Notes: generated from the sequence alone by a model not told the origin. Shown: positions 1 through 7,547, counted from the first letter of the stretch. The stretch is 13,626 bases of DNA from DAIDKA01 sp049792815 (GCA_049792815.1 JBARBG010000012.1:1-13626); one strand, 5' to 3'. Numbers and translations are program-made.

Positions 1-102
1 CAGCAGCACGCCCGTCCAAGCGAGCCCGCCAAGTTCTGGCAGGTAGGCTGGCGTCGCTATTTCGGGGACGGTTATCATGCTCGGAATTGGAGGTGCCTGT
101 TG
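1..102. other. left window edge, no assignable gene; leader of idi
   Basis: No protein can be assigned to these bases. On the plus strand, the second reading frame is open from the edge and stops at TAG 44-46, so it could be the tail of an upstream gene, but its 14 residues are Ser/Pro-rich and uninformative. On the minus strand, an ATG at 78-76 opens a frame that runs off the edge (26 codons, beginning MITVPEIATPAYLPELGG). This could be the start of a divergent gene, but it has no convincing ribosome binding site. TATCAT at 74-79 resembles a -10 box for idi, but I see no matching -35 box. GGAGG at 89-93 is the idi ribosome binding site. Confidence 0.3.
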
Positions 103-654
103 ATGAACGATGCTGCCGATGCCCTCATCCTCGTCGATGAGGCCGACCGCGAGGTCGGGCACATGAGCAAGGCGCAATGCCATGATGGCCGAGGCATCTT
201 ACACCGGGCTTTCTCGCTGCTCATTTTCAATGCTCAGGGCGAGCTGCTGCTACAGCAGCGCGCGGCCTGCAAACGCCTGTGGCCATTGTACTGGTCAAAT
301 AGTTGCTGCAGCCATCCACGTCGTTCCGAGAGCATGGACACGGCGGTTCAGCGCCGTTTGCACGAGGAACTGGGCGTGCGCTGCCCCATGCAGTTCCTGT
401 TCAAATTCCAATACCAGGCGCAATGGGATGCGACCGGGGCGGAAAACGAACTTTGCTCGGTCTACATCGGTCGAACCCAGAGCCAGGTCCGGGCGGATCC
501 GCATGAAATCGCGCAGCTGCGCTGGGTGAGCCCCGAACAGCTGCAGGCCGAGATGGTGCAGCCCATCCCGGGGCACTTTACGCCCTGGTTCATTATGGAA
601 TGGGAACGCATCTGGAGCGATCATCGCCCCGCGGTGCTCGCAACACGTTCATAA
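103..654 (+). CDS. idi: isopentenyl-diphosphate delta-isomerase, type I
   Basis: This enzyme interconverts isopentenyl diphosphate and dimethylallyl diphosphate in the cytosol, balancing the C5 precursors for prenyl chains. The 183-residue product has the type I (Nudix-fold, metal-dependent) pattern. It carries NSCCSHP at residues 66-72, whose second Cys (C69) aligns with the catalytic Cys of the family. It also has a Nudix-like RRLHEELG near 84-91 and the ENEL segment near 114-117 with the catalytic Glu. Length matches the E. coli enzyme (about 182). I chose ATG 103 because GGAGG at 89-93 sits 9 bases upstream; an in-frame TTG at 100 is the alternative. The gene lies 34 bases before hpnH on the same strand, which suggests co-transcription and a role in feeding hopanoid synthesis. 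The non-homologous FMN-dependent type II enzyme is excluded by these motifs. Confidence 0.95.
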   Translation: MNDAADALILVDEADREVGHMSKAQCHDGRGILHRAFSLLIFNAQGELLLQQRAACKRLWPLYWSNSCCSHPRRSESMDTAVQRRLHEELGVRCPMQFLFKFQYQAQWDATGAENELCSVYIGRTQSQVRADPHEIAQLRWVSPEQLQAEMVQPIPGHFTPWFIMEWERIWSDHRPAVLATRS

Positions 655-688
655 TGCGCCGAAGCATGTCAGCCGTTCAGGAGTCCGC

Positions 689-1852
689 ATGGGCATACCG
701 TTGATTCAGCAGTTCAAGGTCGCTACCTATATCGCCGGCCGCAAGCTGCGCCGTGACCGCCACTATCCCCTGGTGCTGATGCTGGAACCGTTGTTTCAGT
801 GCAACTTGGCCTGTGCCGGGTGCGGCAAGATCGACTATCCGAAGGAGATTCTGCAAAAGCGCGTGAGCCTCGAGGATGCCCTGAAGGCGGTCGATGAGTG
901 CGGCGCCCCGATGGTCTCCATTCCCGGTGGCGAGCCTCTCATCCACAAGGAGATGCCGCAGATCGTCGCCGGCATCGTCGCGCGCAAGAAATTCGTGTAC
1001 CTGTGCACCAACGCCATCCTGCTGTCCAAGCATATCGACGAATACCGGCCCTCGAAGTACCTCACCTTCTCCGTCCACCTGGACGGCAACGAGCAGCGCC
1101 ACGATGAGTCGGTGTGCCTCGAGGGCGTATATGAGAAGGCGGTGGCGGCCATCCGCCTGGCCCGCGCCAAGGGTTTCCGCGTCACCATCAACTGCACGCT
1201 GTTCAGCGGCGAAAACCCGGATGAAGTGGCGGAGTTCTTTGATACCGCGATGCAGCTGGGCATCGAGGGCATCACCGTGTCCCCCGGCTTCAGCTACGAG
1301 CATGCGCCCCGCCAGGATGTGTTCCTGGGCCGCAGCGCCAGCAAGCGACTGTTCCGCGAAGTGTTCAAGCGCCAGGGCCAGGCCCACAAGCCCGATGGCA
1401 GCAAGCGCCGCTGGACCTTCAACCATTCCTCGCTGTTCCTGGACTTCCTGGCCGGCAACCAGACCTACGCCTGCACGCCCTGGAGCAATCCCACGTACAA
1501 CGTGTTCGGCTGGCAGCGTCCCTGCTACCTGCTGTCCGACGAGGGGTATGCGAGCTCCTACCGGTCCTTGATCGAGGACACCGAGTGGCACAAGTACGGG
1601 ATCGGTAACAACCCCAAGTGCAATAACTGCATGGCTCACTGCGGCTTCGAAGGCACGGCCGTCAATGATGCCTTCCGGCATCCCTTCAAGGCGCTCCTGA
1701 CCTCGCTGCGCGGGCCGCGGGTATCCGGGCCGATGGCGCCGGACCTGGCGCTGAACCTTGAGGGCGGCGCGGCTCCGGTGGCCGCTGAAGTCATGATTTC
1801 CGTCGACGCCATCAAACGTCCCGATCGCAAGATCGAGGGTGATCTGCTTTGA
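689..1852 (+). CDS. hpnH: adenosyl-hopene transferase HpnH (radical SAM)
   Basis: HpnH uses S-adenosylmethionine and a 4Fe-4S cluster to make a 5'-deoxyadenosyl radical that is added to hopene. This gives adenosylhopane, the first committed step to extended (C35) hopanoids such as bacteriohopanetetrol. The 387-residue product has the radical-SAM motif C38-x3-C42-x2-C45 preceded by MLEPLFQ, followed by the IPGGEPL stretch near 94-100. The C-terminal half carries a second cysteine group (C311, C314, C318) and looks like the HpnH-specific C-terminal domain. AGGAG at 679-683 lies 5 bases before the ATG. The stop codon overlaps the ispA start. Idi upstream and IspA downstream fit a hopanoid-supply operon. 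No squalene-hopene cyclase is in the window, so hopene synthesis must be encoded elsewhere. Confidence 0.93.
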   Translation: MGIPLIQQFKVATYIAGRKLRRDRHYPLVLMLEPLFQCNLACAGCGKIDYPKEILQKRVSLEDALKAVDECGAPMVSIPGGEPLIHKEMPQIVAGIVARKKFVYLCTNAILLSKHIDEYRPSKYLTFSVHLDGNEQRHDESVCLEGVYEKAVAAIRLARAKGFRVTINCTLFSGENPDEVAEFFDTAMQLGIEGITVSPGFSYEHAPRQDVFLGRSASKRLFREVFKRQGQAHKPDGSKRRWTFNHSSLFLDFLAGNQTYACTPWSNPTYNVFGWQRPCYLLSDEGYASSYRSLIEDTEWHKYGIGNNPKCNNCMAHCGFEGTAVNDAFRHPFKALLTSLRGPRVSGPMAPDLALNLEGGAAPVAAEVMISVDAIKRPDRKIEGDLL

Positions 1853-2763
1853 CGCAGGTGCGCGGCGACCTCGCCGCCTTCGGTCAGCAACTGACCCAGT
1901 GGCAAAGTCGCATGGAGCAGGCGTTGGCCAGCCGGCTCCCGGGCGCGGATGAGATCCCGACACGGCTGCACGAAGCCATGCGCTACAGCGTTCTGGGCGG
2001 CGGCAAGCGCGTCCGTCCGGCGCTGGTGTTCGCCACGGGGCGCACCCTGGGACTGGCTGACGAGCAGGTCGAGGCCGCCGCCTGCGCCATCGAACTGGTG
2101 CATGTGTATTCCCTGGTCCATGACGACCTGCCGGCCATGGACGATGATGACCTGCGGCGCGGCCGCCCTACCTGCCACAAGGCCTTTGACGAGGCCACGG
2201 CGGTGCTGGTGGGCGATGCGCTGCAGCCGCTGGCCTTCCAGCTCCTGGCGCGTGACCCGCAGCTGCCGGCGGATCCGGCGATCCGGTTGAAGCTCATCGA
2301 CCTGCTGGCCGAGGCCAGCGGCACTTTCGGCATGGCCGGTGGCCAGGCCATCGACCTGAGTGTGCAGGGCCAGGCTATCGACATTGGCGCGGTCGAGCAG
2401 ATGCACGCCCGCAAGACCGGGGCTCTGATCAAGGTCAGCGTCATGATGGCCGCCGCCTGCGTGCCCACGTTAAGTCGCGCGCTCGCGGACAATTTGAGTC
2501 GCTTCGCGACCGCCGTTGGGCTCGCGTTCCAGATCCAGGACGATCTGCTGGATGTACTCGGGGATGTATCGACGCTGGGCAAGGCCACCGGCGCCGACAG
2601 CGCCCGCGCCAAGCCCACCTATCCGGCCGTCATCGGCGTCGCAGCCTCGCAGCAGCGCATGCAGCGGCTGCACGCGCAGGCGCTCGACGCGCTCACGCCA
2701 TTCGGCACCCGCGCCGATCCGCTGCGCCTGCTGGCGCAATGGTTGCTGACACGAAAGTCATGA
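1849..2763 (+). CDS. ispA: farnesyl diphosphate synthase (short-chain polyprenyl synthase)
   Basis: This enzyme condenses dimethylallyl diphosphate with isopentenyl diphosphate to geranyl and then farnesyl diphosphate, the C15 precursor of squalene, undecaprenyl and quinone side chains. The 304 residues include the GGGKRVRP substrate-binding stretch near 50-57, the first Asp-rich motif DDLPAMDDDD at 92-101 and the second Asp-rich motif DDLLD at 231-235. The residues before the first Asp motif (VYSLVH) resemble E. coli IspA, which favours a C15 product, but chain length cannot be proved from sequence. The start is a TTG (1849-1851) overlapping the hpnH stop as TTGA, with GAGG at 1835-1838 as ribosome binding site. 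An in-frame GTG at 1858 is a weaker alternative. Expression is probably translationally coupled to hpnH. Confidence 0.93.
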   Translation: MTQVRGDLAAFGQQLTQWQSRMEQALASRLPGADEIPTRLHEAMRYSVLGGGKRVRPALVFATGRTLGLADEQVEAAACAIELVHVYSLVHDDLPAMDDDDLRRGRPTCHKAFDEATAVLVGDALQPLAFQLLARDPQLPADPAIRLKLIDLLAEASGTFGMAGGQAIDLSVQGQAIDIGAVEQMHARKTGALIKVSVMMAAACVPTLSRALADNLSRFATAVGLAFQIQDDLLDVLGDVSTLGKATGADSARAKPTYPAVIGVAASQQRMQRLHAQALDALTPFGTRADPLRLLAQWLLTRKS

Positions 2764-3767
2764 AGTTCGGGGTCATGGACCACGTCGATGACAGTGGCAG
2801 GCCCGCGCATGAGCATTTCGAGGCGCGCCTGCGCTTCACCGAAACACTGGATCAGCTGGGCTTCTATTCCTATCACGTCGCCGAACATCACGGCACGCCG
2901 CTGGGCTTTGCGCCGTCGCCCAATGTGTACCTGGCCGCGGTCGCGCAGCGCACCCGCAAGCTGCGATTCGGACCCATGGTCTACGTGGCCGCGCTGTATC
3001 ACCCGATGCGTCTGGCCGAGGAAATCTGCATGCTCGACCAGATGAGTGGCGGGCGGCTGCAACTGGGCATGGGCCGTGGTGCGGTGGCGCTGGAACAGGA
3101 GCTGTACGGCATAGATCCGGCGACGACCAACAAGCGTTACGAGGAAGCGCGTGACATCGTGATCGCCGCGCTCACTTCAGCGCAGGTTGATTTCGTCGGT
3201 GAGTATTTCCAGGTGCGGGATTTTCCGATGGTGTTGCAGTGCCTGCAGAAGCCGCGACCCCCGATCTGGTATGGATTGGGCAATCCGGAAGCCGCGCCCT
3301 GGGCGGCCGCCGTTGCCGCAAATGTCATTTCCCTGCGGCCGGCGACGCTTGCGCGCAGCGCGCTGCAGCGCTATCGGGAGGCCTGGGAGGCGCTGGGACG
3401 TGCGTCGCAGGATCTGCCCTTCATGGGCGTATGCCGCCATGTGGTCGTCGCCGAAACCGATGCCGAGGCCCAGGCCGCGGCCCGCGCAGCGTTTCCCCGC
3501 TGGCGCGCATCGCTCGCGGCGCTGTGGGAGCGGCGCGGCGTACCGCTGCCGGTGGCGATGCCCTTGCAGTGGGATGAGCTTCAGGCCAACGGCATGGCCA
3601 TCGCCGGCACCGCGCAGCACGTCGCCGACTATGTACGGGCCCAGAACGAGGCGGCGGGCGGCAACTACTTCCTGTGCCAGTTGATGTTCGGCGACATGCC
3701 CCTGGAGTTCGCGCAGCACTCGGCGCGGCTGTTCGCCTTCGAAGTCGCCCCGCAGCTAGCCGCGTAG
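2760..3767 (+). CDS. luciferase-like (LLM class) flavin-dependent oxidoreductase
   Basis: The 335-residue product belongs to the bacterial-luciferase/methylene-H4MPT-reductase-like TIM-barrel superfamily, which uses reduced FMN or F420 to oxygenate or reduce small organic substrates. Family marks are the N-terminal MKFGVMDHVD strand, AEHHG near 41-45, the LDQMSGGRLQLGMGRG stretch at 92-107 and PRPPIWYG further on. The substrate is unknown. I chose ATG 2760 because it overlaps the ispA stop as ATGA and begins directly on the first barrel strand; ATG 2739 is also in frame and would add seven residues. There is no signal peptide or membrane segment, so it should be cytosolic. Coupling to ispA and hpnH suggests an isoprenoid or hopanoid substrate, but that rests on position only. 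Its 3' end overlaps the convergent fimX 3' end by 12 bases. Confidence 0.88.
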   Translation: MKFGVMDHVDDSGRPAHEHFEARLRFTETLDQLGFYSYHVAEHHGTPLGFAPSPNVYLAAVAQRTRKLRFGPMVYVAALYHPMRLAEEICMLDQMSGGRLQLGMGRGAVALEQELYGIDPATTNKRYEEARDIVIAALTSAQVDFVGEYFQVRDFPMVLQCLQKPRPPIWYGLGNPEAAPWAAAVAANVISLRPATLARSALQRYREAWEALGRASQDLPFMGVCRHVVVAETDAEAQAAARAAFPRWRASLAALWERRGVPLPVAMPLQWDELQANGMAIAGTAQHVADYVRAQNEAAGGNYFLCQLMFGDMPLEFAQHSARLFAFEVAPQLAA

Positions 3768-5810
3768 CACGATCTCTTCGGGCGCGTGCACCAGGTAGCC
3801 CTGGATGTACTGCACGCCCAGCTGCCACAGCACTGCCATGGTGTTCGCGTCCTCCACGCGCTCGGCGATGGTCTCGATATTGCGCGCCTTGGCCAGGTCC
3901 ACCAGCGTGCGCACCCGCTGCTGCAGCTCCTGGTTGCTGGTCAGTCCCTGCACCAGGGCACCGTCGATCTTGACGAAGTCGAGGGCCGTCGACTGGATCA
4001 GCCCCTGCGGATCGCGCCCCGAGCCGAAGCGCTCGATCGCGAACTTGAAGCCGCGGCCGCGCAGTTCGGTACTGAGCTTCTGCACCCGCTCCAGGTGCGT
4101 GGCCACGATCTCCTCGTGGGCCTGGAAGCACAGCCGACTCGGATCCGAGCGCGTGGCGCGAACCTGATTGTCGATCCAGCCCAGGAACGATGCGTCCTTC
4201 AGGGTGTCGTGCGAGAGGCGCACGAACAGGCAGGTCGGCTTGCGCTGCGCGGCGAAGGACAGTGATGCCCCCACCACCCAGCGGTCGATGTTCTTCAGCA
4301 GGTCATTGCGTTCCGCCGCCGGCATGAATTCGCCCGGCAGGACTTCCTTGCCATTGGTGTCGAGCATGCGCAGCAGCACGTCGAACATGGCCTGGTCGCC
4401 GCCTTGCAAACTGGCAATGGGCTGCTGCACCAGGCGGAAGCGGTTCTCCATCAGCGCCGCCTTGATGTGCTTGACCCAGACCTGATCGTAGGCCTTCACG
4501 CGGGTATCGTTGTCGGCCTTGTCGGAGAGCGCGATCTGGTTGCCCCCGCGTGACTGGGCCTTGGAGCAGGCATCGAGCGCATCGGCAATGGCGGCGTCGC
4601 AGTCGGTCTGCGCACCGGTGCTGGGTGCCACGCTCAGGCCCACCGAGCAGGTGATGGCCACGGATTTTTCGCCCACCGGCACCACCTGGCGCGCGACCCG
4701 TGCCACCAGTTGGGCGCCCCAGGCTTCGATGTCGTGATCGTTACCGCGCTCCAGCAGCACCATGACGCTGGTGCCACCCAGGCGGCCGATGATTTCGTTG
4801 GCGTGCAGGCCCTCACGTACCTGGGCGGTGAAGGCACCCAGCACATCCTCGCTGGCGGACAGGCCCACGTCACGTTCCACGGTAGCGAACTTGTCCGGTT
4901 TGACGACGGCGAAATAGCGCACGCCGCCACGCACCGGCGCGGCCACCTGCTCATTGACCGCGGCGAGCAGCGGCGTGCGATACAGCAGCCCCGTGGTCGG
5001 ATCGCGGCGCACCGCATCGGCCAGATCCTCCTCGAGCCTGCGCGCCTCGTTCTTGCGCGAGGTGATGATCAGCTGCACGCACGGTTCAGCTTCGTGCTCG
5101 CCCAGCGCCAGCACCAGGTCCAACTGGCGGTGCGTGCCATCGGCGAAGCGGATTTCCGTGCTCAGCGGATGATTGCTCCACCGGCCCTGCAAACAGGCGG
5201 CCAGCGCCCCTTTGAGCGCTGCGTGGGTGGTTTGCTCGAAGTGGTCCATGACGGGCTGGCCGGCAATGGCCGTCAGCTCGTAGCCGAACAGTTCCAGCCA
5301 TGAGGCATTGGCATCCACCAGGATGCCCTCCTGGACCTGGGCGATGGCGTCATTGGAATGCTGCAGCACCGAGGCCAGCTGCCGGCGCGCGTCGCGCGCG
5401 GTGCGCAGCGTGCCCTCCAGGGCGCGTTCCATGCGATGTGAGCGCAGCTCGCGTGACATGACCGCCTGCAGGCGTTCGGAGCTGCCGGAGGAGACCATGT
5501 CACGGGCACCCTTGGCCATCGCCTCGGCGATGCGCGACTCGGTCACCGAATCATCCACCACGACCAGCGGTACCAAAGGGGCGAGCTGATCGCGTATCGC
5601 GACTGCGGCCACCAGGTCCTCGCTGCTGGGTTCAAAGTGCAGGATCATTTCAGGATTCAGCTGACTCAACGCGTCCCCGAGATCGCGTAGCGCCGGAATC
5701 CACGTGCAGTGCGCGGCATGGCCGGCTTTGCGCAGCGCACCGTTGATCACCTCGACGGGATCCCGCGTGGCGGACAGTACGATCAAGGGAACTGCGGTCT
5801 GCTCGGACAA
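3756..5810 (-). CDS. fimX: FimX-like c-di-GMP receptor (REC-PAS-GGDEF-EAL, degenerate)
   Basis: The 684 residues form a receiver-like domain (about 8-115), a PAS domain (about 145-250), a GGDEF domain (about 262-425) and an EAL domain (about 440-680). The GGDEF signature reads GGTSV at 345-349, so cyclase activity is not expected. The EAL signature reads DVL at 477-479, and the usual DDFG loop is replaced by ERFGSG, so phosphodiesterase activity is also unlikely. This is the pattern of FimX in Xanthomonas and Pseudomonas, where the EAL domain binds c-di-GMP and passes the signal through a PilZ protein to PilB for type IV pilus extension at the pole. The receiver-like domain may lack a working phosphorylation site. 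The start is a TTG: no other start codon lies in frame between it and the stop at 5864-5862. The gene follows epmB by 89 bases. Another inactive GGDEF/EAL signalling protein cannot be fully excluded. Confidence 0.87.
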   Translation of the reverse strand: MSEQTAVPLIVLSATRDPVEVINGALRKAGHAAHCTWIPALRDLGDALSQLNPEMILHFEPSSEDLVAAVAIRDQLAPLVPLVVVDDSVTESRIAEAMAKGARDMVSSGSSERLQAVMSRELRSHRMERALEGTLRTARDARRQLASVLQHSNDAIAQVQEGILVDANASWLELFGYELTAIAGQPVMDHFEQTTHAALKGALAACLQGRWSNHPLSTEIRFADGTHRQLDLVLALGEHEAEPCVQLIITSRKNEARRLEEDLADAVRRDPTTGLLYRTPLLAAVNEQVAAPVRGGVRYFAVVKPDKFATVERDVGLSASEDVLGAFTAQVREGLHANEIIGRLGGTSVMVLLERGNDHDIEAWGAQLVARVARQVVPVGEKSVAITCSVGLSVAPSTGAQTDCDAAIADALDACSKAQSRGGNQIALSDKADNDTRVKAYDQVWVKHIKAALMENRFRLVQQPIASLQGGDQAMFDVLLRMLDTNGKEVLPGEFMPAAERNDLLKNIDRWVVGASLSFAAQRKPTCLFVRLSHDTLKDASFLGWIDNQVRATRSDPSRLCFQAHEEIVATHLERVQKLSTELRGRGFKFAIERFGSGRDPQGLIQSTALDFVKIDGALVQGLTSNQELQQRVRTLVDLAKARNIETIAERVEDANTMAVLWQLGVQYIQGYLVHAPEEIVLRG

Positions 5811-5817
5811 AGGCCCA

Positions 5818-5821
5818 TCCT
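5818..5821 (-). promoter_or_regulatory. ribosome binding site supporting the TTG start of fimX
   Basis: On the minus strand AGGA lies 7 bases before TTG 5810-5808, a good Shine-Dalgarno spacing. The AGGA also runs directly into an ATG in another frame (5819-5817), which would encode only about eleven codons before TGA. That ATG has no room for its own ribosome binding site, so the TTG is preferred. Confidence 0.55.
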
Positions 5822-5864
5822 GATAGCGGCGCTGCGCGGCGTCGGTTTTTCGCGACCGAGTCTA

Positions 5865-5891
5865 GCACCGGGCCCACGGGGGCCCGCGTGC
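5865..5891 (-). other. strong GC stem-loop between epmB and fimX
   Basis: GCACCGGGCCC at 5865-5875 pairs with GGGCCCGCGTGC at 5880-5891. The stem is 11 base pairs with one bulged base at 5887 and a 4-base loop at 5876-5879. In the minus-strand transcript it begins about 8 bases after the epmB stop codon. No run of U follows it in that direction, so it does not look like a classical intrinsic terminator. It could protect the epmB mRNA 3' end or attenuate readthrough into fimX. A weaker pairing, TCGGT 5842-5846 with ACCGA 5855-5859, lies between it and the fimX start. Confidence 0.6.
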
Positions 5892-5899
5892 GACGGGTC

Positions 5900-6937
5900 T
5901 CACATTTTCCAAGGCGGAAACTGTGGCGCCACGGTGATTTTTGCAGGGCCGCCAGCCACCTCGCGCACCAGGCGCGGCACCAGGTACCCCGAGAGCGTCG
6001 CGGCCAGATTACCGACCAGCTGTCGTGCGGTCGGTTCGGGCACCTCGAAGTGCGCTGCGCCGCGCACGCGATCCAGAAGATGCAGGTAGTAGGGGACCAC
6101 GCCGGCGGCAAACAGGCGCTGCGACAGATCCGACAGGGCCGCGACGGAGTCGTTCACTCCCCGCAGCAGCACCGCCTGATTGAGCAAGGTAGCGCCCGCG
6201 GCGCGCAAGCCGGCGCAGGCTGCGCGGACGCTGGCATCGATTTCGTTGCCATGATTGGCGTGCAGAACGATGGCCACCGGCCAGGGCAGATCGCCCAGCC
6301 ATTTGAGCAGCCCGGCATCGACCCGCGAGGGCAGCACCACCGGCAGGCGCGTATGCACGCGCAGGCGGCGCAGGTGCGGGATGGGGGCCAGCAGCTCGGT
6401 GAGGGCGCGCAGCCGGGTGTCGCTGAGGTTCAGCGGGTCCCCGCCGCTCAAGATCACCTCCTCGATGCCCGGATCGGCCGCGATGGCGCCCAGCGCCTGG
6501 CTCAAAGCGGCGTTGCCGATCTGTTCGGCGTAGGGGAACTCGCGCCGGAAGCAGTAACGACAGTTGATCGCGCAGGCGCCGGTGGTGATGAGCAGCGCCC
6601 GACCCTGGTACTTCTGCAGCAGTCCCGGGGCCTTGAAGGCGGCCCGTTCACCCAAGGGGTCGGGCCCGAATCCCGAGCTTTCGGCCAGTTCGGCCGCCGT
6701 GGGCATGACCTGGCGCAGCAGGGGATCGGCCGGGTCGCCGTGGCGCATCCGCCGCACGAAGCTCAAGGGCACCCGCAGTCGGAACAGCTCGCTGGCCTCG
6801 GCGGCACCCGGGAACAGGCCCGGATCCAGGCCCAGGACGCGCGCCAGGGCCTCAGGATCGGTAATAGCGCCCGCCAGCTCGTGCTGCCAGGTGGGGGGAG
6901 GGGCCAGGTGGCGGCCCTTGGTGGTTGCCGGTATCAT
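5900..6937 (-). CDS. epmB: EF-P beta-lysylation protein EpmB (lysine 2,3-aminomutase-like)
   Basis: EpmB is a radical-SAM, PLP-dependent aminomutase that converts lysine to (R)-beta-lysine for attachment to elongation factor P. The 345 residues match the family length (about 340). The Fe-S motif is C122-x3-C126-x2-C129 in ACAINCRYCFRR, followed by an LSGGDPL segment. The C-terminal part has the lysine-aminomutase features LLRGVNDS and YYLHLLD. It lacks the extra C-terminal region of the longer clostridial lysine 2,3-aminomutases. ATG 6937-6935 is preferred although the ribosome binding site is weak. The gene is divergent from efp, whose product is the final acceptor of the beta-lysine, with 37 bases between the starts. 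This arrangement strongly supports EpmB over a catabolic lysine aminomutase. Confidence 0.93.
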   Translation of the reverse strand: MIPATTKGRHLAPPPTWQHELAGAITDPEALARVLGLDPGLFPGAAEASELFRLRVPLSFVRRMRHGDPADPLLRQVMPTAAELAESSGFGPDPLGERAAFKAPGLLQKYQGRALLITTGACAINCRYCFRREFPYAEQIGNAALSQALGAIAADPGIEEVILSGGDPLNLSDTRLRALTELLAPIPHLRRLRVHTRLPVVLPSRVDAGLLKWLGDLPWPVAIVLHANHGNEIDASVRAACAGLRAAGATLLNQAVLLRGVNDSVAALSDLSQRLFAAGVVPYYLHLLDRVRGAAHFEVPEPTARQLVGNLAATLSGYLVPRLVREVAGGPAKITVAPQFPPWKM

Positions 6938-6974
6938 TCGCGACCCATTTTGGGGCCGGCACTGCGAGAAAGAA
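6938..6974. promoter_or_regulatory. short divergent epmB-efp intergenic region
   Basis: Only 37 bases separate the epmB and efp start codons. GAGAAAG at 6966-6972 can serve as the efp ribosome binding site. The space is too small for two complete promoters, so at least one probably lies within the other gene's 5' coding region. TATCAT at 6932-6937, inside the first epmB codons, resembles a -10 box for efp, but I see no good -35 box at the correct distance. Confidence 0.35.
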
Positions 6975-7544
6975 ATGGCCAGCTACAACACCAGCGAATT
7001 CAAGTCCGGCATGAAGATACTGCTGGACGGCGAACCGTTCTCGATAGTCGAGAACGAGATGGTCAAGCCGGGCAAGGGCCAGGCCTTCAACCGCGTCAAG
7101 ATCCGCAACCTCAAGTCCGGGCGCACCATTGAGCGCACCTTCAAGTCGGGCGATTCGGTGGATGCGGCCGACGTGGTCGACATGGACATGCAGTACCTGG
7201 ATCAGGACGGGGAGTTCTGGATTTTCATGGTGCCGGAGAATTTCGAGCAGTACACCGCAGGCCGAGCCGCGGTGGGCGATAACGCCATCTGGCTGAAGGA
7301 CGGCATCACCTGCATCGTCACGCTGTGGAACAACGAGCCGCTGCAGGTCACCCCGCCGTCGCACATCGAACTGAAGATTGTCGAGACCGATCCGGGGCTG
7401 CGCGGTGACACCGCCACCGGCGGCCAGAAGCCTGCGAAGCTTGAGACCGGTGCGGTGGTACGGGTGCCGCTGTTCATCAACGAGGGCGAAACCATCCGCG
7501 TGGATACCCGCACCGGCGAGTACATTTCGCGCGCCAAGCAGTAG
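6975..7544 (+). CDS. efp: elongation factor P
   Basis: EF-P binds between the P and E sites of the ribosome and rescues stalling at consecutive prolines. The 189-residue product has the usual length and three-domain architecture. The loop PGKGQAF places Lys at residue 34, the same position that EpmA and EpmB beta-lysylate in E. coli; this is the lysine subgroup, not the EarP/arginine or the Bacillus-type subgroup. The C-terminal signature is present (KLETGAVVRVPLFINEGETI and a terminal TGEYISRAKQ). ATG 6975 is chosen because the protein aligns from MASYNTSEFK. The reading frame stays open far upstream, but that part is antisense to epmB. Both modification genes flank it on the opposite strand. 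The stop is only 3 bases from the epmA stop, so no intrinsic terminator fits between them. Confidence 0.97.
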   Translation: MASYNTSEFKSGMKILLDGEPFSIVENEMVKPGKGQAFNRVKIRNLKSGRTIERTFKSGDSVDAADVVDMDMQYLDQDGEFWIFMVPENFEQYTAGRAAVGDNAIWLKDGITCIVTLWNNEPLQVTPPSHIELKIVETDPGLRGDTATGGQKPAKLETGAVVRVPLFINEGETIRVDTRTGEYISRAKQ

Positions 7545-7547
7545 GCC

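Noticed and set aside
100..102. TTG at 100 as the idi start
   Set aside because: ATG 103 follows immediately with a good spacing to GGAGG; TTG remains possible but less likely.
677..1963. 428-codon open frame on the minus strand opposite hpnH
   Set aside because: It lies antisense to a clearly recognised gene, has no recognisable domain and has the Arg/Ala/Gly/His-rich composition of shadow frames in GC-rich DNA.
3421..4131. 236-codon minus-strand frame across the fimX 3' end and the monooxygenase gene
   Set aside because: It is a shifted frame of fimX extended antisense through the monooxygenase gene, low in complexity and rich in Arg/Ala/Pro.
6893..6912. G-rich run upstream of efp as a possible G-quadruplex
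   Set aside because: Only two tracts have three or more G; the rest are GG pairs. The run is explained by proline codons of epmB on the opposite strand.
5888..7132. 414-codon open frame on the plus strand opposite epmB, running into efp
   Set aside because: It is fully explained as a shadow of epmB and efp; the composition is Gln/Arg/Gly-rich with no domain.
7545..7547. possible bidirectional terminator between efp and epmA
   Set aside because: Only 3 bases separate the stop codons and I see no hairpin with a T run around them.
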